From positions 1 through 9,432 of the forward strand of contig CAIWTR010000682.1 of NCBI GenBank assembly GCA_903915615.1: a stretch of 9,432 nucleotides of DNA, read 5' to 3'. The notes beneath the pieces are model-generated. The model saw nothing but the letters and a program-made list of their open reading frames with translations, was not told where the DNA came from and searched no databases. The position numbers were made by a program, and so were the translations under genes. Positions 1 through 5,390 of the stretch are shown piece by piece (position 1 is the first letter of the stretch; every line of letters starts with the position of its first letter). The stretch comes from an uncultured Armatimonadota bacterium. GTDB taxonomy: Bacteria > Armatimonadota > Armatimonadia > Armatimonadales > Armatimonadaceae.

Positions 1-22
1 GTTCAGGAAATTTACAATAGGT

Positions 23-886
23 TTAGAAAACTTGTCGGACGCCGGTTTCATCCAAGAAAAACAGAGGAGGCTTTGCGGCTGCACTTACATCGATGAAAGT
101 TCCACTCGTCTTGTTCAACAGGGTTGTATCCAAGTCATCTGATTGGCCCTCAACAATAAAGTAACCTCCGCTAGTGGCTTGAAGGAGCTCTGCCAGAAGC
201 TCATCACTACTCGAGACGCGCGGTAAGACGACGATATCGCATTTGAGCTGCTGTGACGAAACGCCCTTTAGGAGGGCTCTTTGCCCTGAGAGTCCAATGC
301 CGCCAAGGTGAAGGAGAGAAAATATTGGGGTGCTAAGACGAACGACAACTGAGTTGTTTCCGGCAGATGGGCGTCCGGTAATGCGTGCAACCGGTGGTGA
401 AAGGACATCAATATGGAGGTCACCAAGCTGCATTCTGTCTCCCCGATGCACAATGGTCATCGGAACCCCAGCAGCCTTTATTGACTCCATCGCCTGTCCA
501 TTATGACGGTTTATGGGCGCGACCGAGCTTACCCAAACGTGCCGGATACGGTATCGACTTTGAAGGTTACTAAAGCCTGCAGTTACATCGGAATAGGGAT
601 GTGGGAGAATCACAAGGTCTATTGTGGTGATGCCATACGCATCAAGGCTTTCGATCAGTTTTCGGGCATCCGATTCGGCTCCCGTTCCGATAACGACGAC
701 CTGACCGTCCGAGCAACGTAACCAGCTTGCTGAGCCTGTTGTGCCGCCGGAGAGAACGAAGGCCGATGTCCTTACTGGAATTGCTTGTCGGTTCCGCTTG
801 GTTCGTGAGAGGACAAACCAGGATGCCAGTGCGACCATCAGGATGCCTACGAAAACAAGCGCGACCGCAAGGCGTGCCCCGCGCAT
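23..886 (-). CDS. Membrane-anchored ComEC-like metallo-beta-lactamase-fold protein, probably catalytically dead
   Basis: The predicted product is 287 aa. Residues about 6-27 form one hydrophobic helix followed by a basic stretch (RTKRNRQ), so it is an inner-membrane anchor with the rest probably outside. The remainder resembles the C-terminal MBL-fold domain of ComEC/Rec2 DNA-uptake proteins: the strand-turn around 90-104, the GNNSVVVRL segment at 176-184, and FSLLHLGGIG (189-198) followed by LKCDIVVLP. The family's metal ligands are mostly missing. HxHxDH appears as HPYSDV (96-101), the TGD aspartate is Gly in HLGGIG, and the HHGS motif is replaced by PRVSSS. The ATG at 886 lies one base after the rex stop codon, which suggests translational coupling. 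An in-frame ATG at 955 would add 23 residues but overlaps rex by 68 bases and has no better ribosome site. The fold is supported by motif order; the lack of activity is inferred. The function is unknown, and the full ComEC channel is absent here. Confidence 0.75.
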   Translation of the reverse strand: MRGARLAVALVFVGILMVALASWFVLSRTKRNRQAIPVRTSAFVLSGGTTGSASWLRCSDGQVVVIGTGAESDARKLIESLDAYGITTIDLVILPHPYSDVTAGFSNLQSRYRIRHVWVSSVAPINRHNGQAMESIKAAGVPMTIVHRGDRMQLGDLHIDVLSPPVARITGRPSAGNNSVVVRLSTPIFSLLHLGGIGLSGQRALLKGVSSQQLKCDIVVLPRVSSSDELLAELLQATSGGYFIVEGQSDDLDTTLLNKTSGTFIDVSAAAKPPLFFLDETGVRQVF

Positions 887-887
887 G

Positions 888-1559
888 TCAGGAATCCAAC
901 TGGTCGGTTTTGATGTGATACGAGAGAACAGCCAGCTCCTGTGTAAAACTGACATTTCGAACTGTTACGCCTGCAGGGACTCTGAGCACAGCAGGCGCGA
1001 AGTTTAGGATTGCCCTAATGCCGGTTTGATAGGCAAGGTCAAAGGTTTGTTGCGCAGCAAGTCCCGGGACAGCAAGGATGGCAATGCGTGGATTTAGCCG
1101 GGCACATTGCGTAAGGAGATCACTGAGAGCATAGACCGGGACTCCCTGCACGGTACGTCCACACTTTTTAGGGTCGATGTCAAAGGCAGCAACCACTTGA
1201 AACCGTTGTTCTGTGAGTCCTGGATAGGACAAGAGGGCGGCACCCAGATTTCCAAGCCCAATCAGAATGACAGGTTGCGTCTCGTGAAGCTGCAATATTC
1301 GCGAGATACGGTCTTGAAGTTCTGAGATGATATAGCCGACGCCGGGTTTACCAAATTCACCAAAGTAGCTGAGATCTTTGCGAAACTGTGCAGCTGAAAC
1401 TGCAGTGGCAGACTCGACATGTGCCGACGAAATCGTTGTCAGACCACTTGCCGCAGCACTGTACAGAAACTGAAGATACGTAGACAGGCGCTCAACCGTG
1501 GGTTCTGGTACCCGTAACGGTGTCGGCGATGTCCGTCCATCAACTCCAGTTTCTGGCAT
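888..1559 (-). CDS. rex: Redox-sensing transcriptional repressor Rex
   Basis: Rex is a dimeric repressor that binds operator DNA when NADH is low and lets go when NADH rises, controlling fermentation and respiration genes. The 223-aa product has the usual length. It has an N-terminal winged-helix region (about 17-76) with the hallmark SAAQFRKDLSYFGEFGKPGVGY block (55-76), a Rossmann NAD-binding motif GLGNLG (101-106), the conserved FDIDP (126-130), and the C-terminal domain-swap helix ending near FTQELAVLSYHIKT. About 14 residues precede the usual family start; no internal start codon fits better. The gene begins six bases after the obg stop codon and lacks a Shine-Dalgarno. A consensus TATAAT ends five bases before its ATG, so it may have its own leaderless transcript as well as read-through from rplU-rpmA-obg. 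I found no full Rex operator (TTGTGA-n6-TCACAA type) in the window. Confidence 0.96.
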   Translation of the reverse strand: MPETGVDGRTSPTPLRVPEPTVERLSTYLQFLYSAAASGLTTISSAHVESATAVSAAQFRKDLSYFGEFGKPGVGYIISELQDRISRILQLHETQPVILIGLGNLGAALLSYPGLTEQRFQVVAAFDIDPKKCGRTVQGVPVYALSDLLTQCARLNPRIAILAVPGLAAQQTFDLAYQTGIRAILNFAPAVLRVPAGVTVRNVSFTQELAVLSYHIKTDQLDS

Positions 1560-1564
1560 GGCTT

Positions 1565-1594
1565 ATTATACGGGTTCGTCCAGATCATCGTCAT
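1565..1594 (-). promoter_or_regulatory. Candidate leaderless promoter for rex, inside the end of obg
   Basis: A perfect TATAAT (1570-1565 on the minus strand) sits 18 bases after ATGACG, a 4/6 match to the -35 consensus. The -10 overlaps the TAA stop codon of obg. Only five bases (AAGCC) separate it from the rex ATG, so normal start-site spacing would place +1 on or next to the A of that ATG. There is no Shine-Dalgarno in the preceding 20 bases. A chance match is possible, because the obg end is constrained only by coding. Confidence 0.45.
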
Positions 1595-2915
1595 TGCTTG
1601 ATGCCAGTGGCTCATCGACCAGGTCATCATCCACATATTCAAATTCAAGATGCCTAATTCGGATGTTATCTCCATCCTTAGCACCAGCTTCTTTCAGCTT
1701 TTTGAAGAGACCCCAACGCTCCATCGAACGCTGTAAACGCCGCACCATGAAGTCATTACTCATGTCAGTCATGGAAACTCTACGTTCTATTCCATGGCCA
1801 GTGACTGCGTATGTGCGTGACTTTTCATCATAGTTGATGGCAAACTGCCGTGGGTCATCATTGTCCTTGTCACGCGTTGTGATTCGAACCGTACCCGTAG
1901 CCGCGGACAGCTGTTTCGGTAATGCTTCGAGTTTTGACCAGACAAGCTTCATCAGCTCATCGAGGCCCATACGCGTTGGAGCACTAATAATCAGCGTTTC
2001 AGGCGAAATGGTCCGGTAGTGCTCAAGCAGTTCCTGCTTGTAGGCCTCATCAAACACAAGGTCTGCTCGCGAGAGGACGATGATTTCCGGGAGGGCAGCA
2101 AGGTCTGCACTAAAGTTTGCGAGCTCGGCGCGGATGACAGCATAGTCATCTTTAGGCTCTCGTCCTGAGTACTCACTGATGTCAATCATGTGGATCAACA
2201 GTCTGGTACGTTCGAGGTGCTTAAGAAACTGAATACCGAGTCCTGCGCCTTCGCTTGCATTTTCGATAAGCCCAGGGACATCGGCGATGACAAAGGAACG
2301 GCTATGGTCCAGCGCAACGACTCCCAGATTGGGTACCAATGTCGTAAATGGGTAGTCAGCAATCTTCGGACGAGCAGCAGAAACCACGGATAGGAGCGTA
2401 GACTTTCCTACATTTGGATATCCGACAAGGCCAACATCCGCGAGGAGCTTCAGCTCTAGGCGAACGGCGAATGTCTCTCCGGGTTCACCGAGCTCTGCAA
2501 ATTTAGGTGCTTGTTGGACGGATGAGACGAAGTGGATATTTCCCTTGCCTCCACGCCCACCACGTGCAATTTCGAACTTCATCGGATGCCCGGCTAAGTC
2601 GGCAAGCAGCTGACCAGTGATGGCATCAAAAGCTTGCGTTCCTGGCGGGACCTTTAAAACGAGATCTTTGCCATCTTTGCCGAACTGCTGCTTACCCATG
2701 CCGTCCGAACCACGATCGGCGCGATAATTTTTACCGGGACGGAAGTCAAGCAGTGTCGAAATATTGGCATCTGTTTCCAACCAAACACTGCCACCACGTC
2801 CGCCATCGCCACCATCCGGGCCGCCACGGGGAACGTGCTTCTCCGTACGAAAGGTCGCTGCGCCACGTCCTCCATCACCGGCGTGGATGTTGAAGTTGAT
2901 CTCATCAATAAACAT
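1566..2915 (-). CDS. obg: GTPase Obg (CgtA/ObgE), with altered G4 motif
   Basis: Obg is an essential GTPase that acts on the large ribosomal subunit and links ribosome assembly to growth state. The 449-aa protein has all three family domains: the glycine-rich Obg fold (1-158, with GDGGRGAATFRTEKHVPRGG), the GTPase domain (about 159-335) and the OCT domain (about 342-428), followed by an acidic tail (DDDLVDEP...DDDLDEPV). G1 is GYPNVGKST (165-173), switch/G2 is YPFTTLVPNLG (188-198), G3 is DVPG (212-215) and G5 is SAPT (311-314). G4, normally NKxD, reads SRAD (282-285), which loses the Asn and Lys that read guanine. The start has a strong Shine-Dalgarno (GAAGGAG, eight bases before ATG). A hairpin separates it from rpmA upstream, and rex follows after six bases. 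Confidence 0.97.
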   Translation of the reverse strand: MFIDEINFNIHAGDGGRGAATFRTEKHVPRGGPDGGDGGRGGSVWLETDANISTLLDFRPGKNYRADRGSDGMGKQQFGKDGKDLVLKVPPGTQAFDAITGQLLADLAGHPMKFEIARGGRGGKGNIHFVSSVQQAPKFAELGEPGETFAVRLELKLLADVGLVGYPNVGKSTLLSVVSAARPKIADYPFTTLVPNLGVVALDHSRSFVIADVPGLIENASEGAGLGIQFLKHLERTRLLIHMIDISEYSGREPKDDYAVIRAELANFSADLAALPEIIVLSRADLVFDEAYKQELLEHYRTISPETLIISAPTRMGLDELMKLVWSKLEALPKQLSAATGTVRITTRDKDNDDPRQFAINYDEKSRTYAVTGHGIERRVSMTDMSNDFMVRRLQRSMERWGLFKKLKEAGAKDGDNIRIRHLEFEYVDDDLVDEPLASSNDDDLDEPV

Positions 2916-2937
2916 TTAAGCAGCTCCTTCAAACAAG

Positions 2938-2962
2938 AACGGCCCGGTAAAACCGGGCCGTT
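2938..2962 (-). terminator. Intercistronic hairpin between rpmA and obg (attenuator or partial terminator)
   Basis: A perfect 11-bp inverted repeat (AACGGCCCGGT / ACCGGGCCGTT) encloses a three-base loop in the 68-base gap between rpmA and obg. On the minus strand it is followed by CTTGTTTG, a weak T-rich run, and then the obg Shine-Dalgarno. It could reduce transcription from the abundant ribosomal protein genes into obg, or stabilise the upstream mRNA 3' end. The stem is certain; full termination is unlikely because the U-tract is poor. Confidence 0.65.
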
Positions 2963-2983
2963 GAAATCGGTGAACCTTACCGA

Positions 2984-3268
2984 CTATGCAGATGTTTCAG
3001 CAACTTCTGTTTCAGCGACTACAGGGTAGACACTAATCCGGCGGTTGTACTTGAAACCTTCGAACTTGACAACACCATCGACTTTTGCGAAGAGGGTGTA
3101 ATCACGACCTTGGCCGACGTTAGCACCTGGATCAAACTTGGATCCGCGCTGGCGGATCAAAATCGAACCAGCAGTAACCGTTTGACCAGCATATTCCTTG
3201 ACGCCCAACATCTGTGGGTTGGAATCACGTCCGTTGCGGGAAGATCCCACACCTTTTTTGTGTGCCAT
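2984..3268 (-). CDS. rpmA: 50S ribosomal protein L27
   Basis: L27 is a large-subunit protein whose flexible N-terminus reaches the peptidyl-transferase centre. The 94-aa product opens with MAHKKGVGSSRNGRDS, so the AHKKG end is made directly, without the cleaved leader found in Firmicutes. The conserved core GVKEYAGQTVTAGSILIRQRGSKFDPGANVGQGRDYTLFA follows. The last ten or so residues (VVAETEVAETSA) form an acidic tail slightly longer than common. The gene starts 14 bases after rplU with a GAGG ribosome site eight bases before ATG, in the standard rplU-rpmA-obg order. Confidence 0.98.
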   Translation of the reverse strand: MAHKKGVGSSRNGRDSNPQMLGVKEYAGQTVTAGSILIRQRGSKFDPGANVGQGRDYTLFAKVDGVVKFEGFKYNRRISVYPVVAETEVAETSA

Positions 3269-3282
3269 AGCTAATACCTCGA

Positions 3283-3591
3283 CTAACCGTTGATTCCGTC
3301 AATACGGATGTGCGTCTCAAACTGGCGATGGCCATAGTGACGCTGATGTTGTTTGACCTTGATGTAGGTGATTCCGTTGATTTTCTTGCCCTTGCACTGT
3401 TTGACAATCGTGCCAGTCACGCTTGCACCTGTCACAATAGGCAATCCAACACGGGTGGTCTCGCCACCAATGAGGAGAACATCATCAATGGTGATTGCAT
3501 CACCAACTTCACCGTCAAGCTTTTCGACTACGATCGTGTCGTTTGCCGATACCCGGTATTGCTTTCCACCGGTCCGGATTACTGCATACAT
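3283..3591 (-). CDS. rplU: 50S ribosomal protein L21
   Basis: L21 binds 23S rRNA (together with L20 in known ribosomes). At 102 aa it has the usual length. The start MYAVIRTGGKQYRVS and the C-terminal KGKKINGITYIKVKQHQRHYGHRQ block (about 68-91) are the family signatures, and IRIDGING ends the protein. It is the first gene of a minus-strand operon rplU-rpmA-obg-rex-MBL. The leader is short: AAAGGG about ten bases before the ATG serves as the ribosome site, and a sigma70-type promoter ends some 37 bases before the ATG. Confidence 0.98.
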   Translation of the reverse strand: MYAVIRTGGKQYRVSANDTIVVEKLDGEVGDAITIDDVLLIGGETTRVGLPIVTGASVTGTIVKQCKGKKINGITYIKVKQHQRHYGHRQFETHIRIDGING

Positions 3592-3627
3592 TTTTGTAAG
3601 ACCCTTTGTTTGGGAGTGAACCTCGCG

Positions 3628-3657
3628 ACTTTACCACGAAAAAAGGATGCGTGTCAA
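3628..3657 (-). promoter_or_regulatory. Sigma70-type promoter for the rplU operon
   Basis: On the minus strand a perfect TTGACA (3657-3652) is followed, after 18 bases, by TAAAGT (3633-3628), a 4/6 match to TATAAT. This predicts a transcript starting near 3621, about 30 bases before the rplU ATG. It is the best promoter match in the window and lies where the ribosomal operon needs one, back-to-back with the plus-strand propeller gene. Confidence 0.75.
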
Positions 3658-3729
3658 TACTACACGCACATCTGCTACATCCGAGTTCGGTAAGCGTACT
3701 TCCCGCGTTAAGGGAACTGTTCAAGGTAA

Positions 3730-3735
3730 TATACT
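3730..3735 (+). promoter_or_regulatory. Possible -10 box for the plus-strand propeller gene
   Basis: TATACT (5/6 to consensus) lies about 60 bases before the chosen ATG at 3796. The best -35 partner, TTAAGG at 3708-3713, is weak (3/6) with a 16-base spacer. An 8-base palindrome TGTGCACA (3749-3756) falls just past the predicted start site and could be an operator half of an unknown regulator. Low confidence. Confidence 0.3.
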
Positions 3736-3795
3736 CTGTAATTCTGGGTGTGCACAACTATTGATAGTAATAAACATCCGTACAAGAGACCAGCC

Positions 3796-5010
3796 ATGAA
3801 ACCGAAGCGCATCACACCCCGCAATATCATCCTTCTTCTTGTTGCATTCACAATCGTTGCTTTGCTTGCCAGATGGGGAAGTCTAGGGTTTCCGATCCCT
3901 GGGACGGCAATCCCAAGTACTGCAGGAAAGCTTGTGGTCTCAGCAACACGCGGGAAATCATCGGACTTGTTCATGATGAACGCAAAGGATGGTGGAGGCC
4001 TCGTTCAGTTGACATCGGATGAGCCTGCAGAGGGTGAACCCGTTCTGGATTCCAATGGTCAGACGATTGCCTTCACAAGCAACCGCTTCCTCACCCAATT
4101 TGGATCGTACGCCGTTGGAGATGTTCGTCATCTGTGTGTTATGGATGCGGCTCTCGGCCAGAAAGTTATTCAGCTGACGCAATCTGCCGCAAGCTCCGGT
4201 ACCAAGGAACGCCCACAGTTTCATCTTGCAGACAACATCTACTTTATGGATGGCGGACGGTTGATTTCTGTACATCCAAATGGAGGCGATCCGAAAGCTG
4301 TCTTTCCGCACGCTGAGATGAAACGCGAAAACCGCCTGATCGCTGAGATATTTGAATACGGTGGAGTAGTCGACTTTGCCGTCAATGCTGATGAAACCTT
4401 TATGTTGGTCGTTATCAAGCGCGAGTTTGACCAGATATGTCTCATCTATGATGAACGCAATGAAACTCCTGCGATCTTGGCCAAGGGCAAAAAGATTGTT
4501 CCGATCTTCCTTCCGGATGGAAAAGCTGCAGCGCTCGTCTCTGGCGGCACTCCTTTGAAGCAACCCGTTCCGATCGGTATGGATATGCTGGATAAGCTGC
4601 CATCCGTCTCCGCTGCCGCACCGAGCGAAGAGGGTGTTGATGAAGGCAAGTCACGCTTTGTTCTTTGGAATGCTGAATTTCAGGTTGAATCAGTCACGGA
4701 GTTCCCGATCGAGGCTGATGGGATTATGGCAACAGCCGACGGCACGAATGTTGTGTTCTGGAAATCCAAGGGGGCTGATGCCGGACTTGCAGTGATGCCT
4801 CTAGGCGGTGCAGGAGACTCTGTAGGCGGGGCTCGCCTAGCCGCAGTACCCATCGATGGTGTTTCGATCAGCCCTGATGGCACACAGGTCGCCTACATCA
4901 GCAAGGGGCGGGTCTATGTTGTCCCAATGGATGCATCCATACCGCCATTTGCAATCTCGCCAGAAGATCTAACGGTAACCGGTCTTACCTGGTCACCAGC
5001 AAAGAAGTAA
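3796..5010 (+). CDS. Membrane-anchored TolB/PD40-type beta-propeller protein of unknown function
   Basis: The 404-aa product starts with basic residues and one hydrophobic helix (about 10-27, NIILLLVAFTIVALLARW), so it is a signal anchor or uncleaved signal peptide with an exported body. The body shows PD40 blade motifs as in TolB and related six-bladed propellers: LFMMNAKDGGGLVQLT followed by PVLDSNGQTIAFTSNR (83-97), NIYFMDGGRLISVHPNGGDP (147-166), ADGTNVVFWKSKGADAGLAVMPLGG (314-338) and VSISPDGTQVAYISKGRVYVVPMD (356-379). A less regular linker (about 265-290) is rich in Ala, Ser and Glu. No TolB N-terminal domain, Pal or Tol genes are nearby, so a Tol-Pal role is not supported. The ATG at 3796 was chosen over an in-frame GTG at 3748 because it places the basic residues and helix at the N-terminus as in exported proteins. 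It is the only plus-strand gene, divergent from rplU and convergent with pnp. Confidence 0.8.
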   Translation: MKPKRITPRNIILLLVAFTIVALLARWGSLGFPIPGTAIPSTAGKLVVSATRGKSSDLFMMNAKDGGGLVQLTSDEPAEGEPVLDSNGQTIAFTSNRFLTQFGSYAVGDVRHLCVMDAALGQKVIQLTQSAASSGTKERPQFHLADNIYFMDGGRLISVHPNGGDPKAVFPHAEMKRENRLIAEIFEYGGVVDFAVNADETFMLVVIKREFDQICLIYDERNETPAILAKGKKIVPIFLPDGKAAALVSGGTPLKQPVPIGMDMLDKLPSVSAAAPSEEGVDEGKSRFVLWNAEFQVESVTEFPIEADGIMATADGTNVVFWKSKGADAGLAVMPLGGAGDSVGGARLAAVPIDGVSISPDGTQVAYISKGRVYVVPMDASIPPFAISPEDLTVTGLTWSPAKK

Positions 5011-5053
5011 GTTTGACCGCCGGAATCGGTATAGATCGTCCAGCCACGCATCC

Positions 5054-5092
5054 AAGCCCTCAGGATTCAATCCCGGGGGCTTTTGCTTGTTA
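5054..5092 (+). terminator. Rho-independent terminator for the propeller gene (diverged copy of the pnp terminator)
   Basis: AAGCCCTC pairs with GGGGGCTT (one G.U pair). Past one A-C mismatch the stem continues with GGAT/ATCC around a three-base TCA loop, giving about 12 bp. TTTTGCTTGTT follows on the plus strand. It lies 43 bases after the propeller stop codon. Read on the minus strand it has no T-run. It is clearly homologous to the hairpin at 5335-5368. Confidence 0.8.
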
Positions 5093-5106
5093 GGTGTGCA
5101 GATACA

Positions 5107-5226
5107 TCAGTGACTTGGACGGAAGCGGTCTTCTGACATGATATAGGCTTCTGGAGCGTCCTACGGAGTTTCCCGACAGACACATCAGGGTCTGGTCTAA
5201 GTTGCGCCACTGCTGCTGTCTCCACC
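5107..5226 (-). pseudogene. Decayed duplicate of the pnp 3' end
   Basis: Reading the minus strand up to a TGA at 5109-5107 gives DAPEAYIMSEDRFRPSH-stop, which lines up codon for codon with the PNPase end VDVEEGDGMPKARFRPRR-stop, offset by 284 bases. Upstream the frame has in-frame TAG, TGA and TAG stops, yet a GGD triplet is met at about the same distance (29 against 30 codons before the shared Met) as the last GGD of the PNPase tail. The adjoining terminator is duplicated too. The 3' 11 codons match at 27 of 33 bases by my count. Homology beyond about 5165 is tentative. It has no start codon, ribosome site or coding role. Confidence 0.65.
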
Positions 5227-5334
5227 GGCCGTAGCAATGTGATCAGCTGAACGGCACCTGACCCGTCACTTATGGAATAAACCTAAAAACATAACAGGTA
5301 CTACTCACATCGAAACACAGATCTCTACACAAAC
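5227..5334. other. Non-coding spacer, no feature seen
   Basis: This lies between the decayed pnp fragment and the true pnp terminator. It is locally A-rich on the plus strand (AAACCTAAAAACATAACAGG region near 5279-5298). I see no open reading frame with a ribosome site, no strong hairpin and no clear promoter on either strand. It may be a further-diverged part of the duplicated segment. Confidence 0.5.
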
Positions 5335-5368
5335 AAAAGCCCTCAGGAATGACTCCCCGAGGGCTTTA
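5335..5368 (-). terminator. Rho-independent terminator of pnp
   Basis: The stem AAAGCCCTC / GAGGGCTTT (9 bp) with a GG/CC extension lies about 24 bases after the pnp stop codon. On the minus strand it runs into CTTTTGTTTGTG, a good U-rich tract. Read on the plus strand it is followed by AGCTTGTTAG and could also stop transcripts from the left, so it is possibly bidirectional. Confidence 0.85.
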
Positions 5369-5390
5369 GCTTGTTAGATGAGCCTACTCA

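Noticed and set aside
887..955. Longer MBL-like protein starting at the ATG at 955
   Set aside because: It would overlap the conserved C-terminus of rex by 68 bases without a better ribosome site; the ATG at 886 directly follows the rex stop and places the membrane helix at the N-terminus.
3958..4563. Minus-strand open frame of 201 codons opposite the propeller gene
   Set aside because: It has no family resemblance or ribosome site, whereas the plus-strand frame has clear PD40 motifs and a signal anchor.
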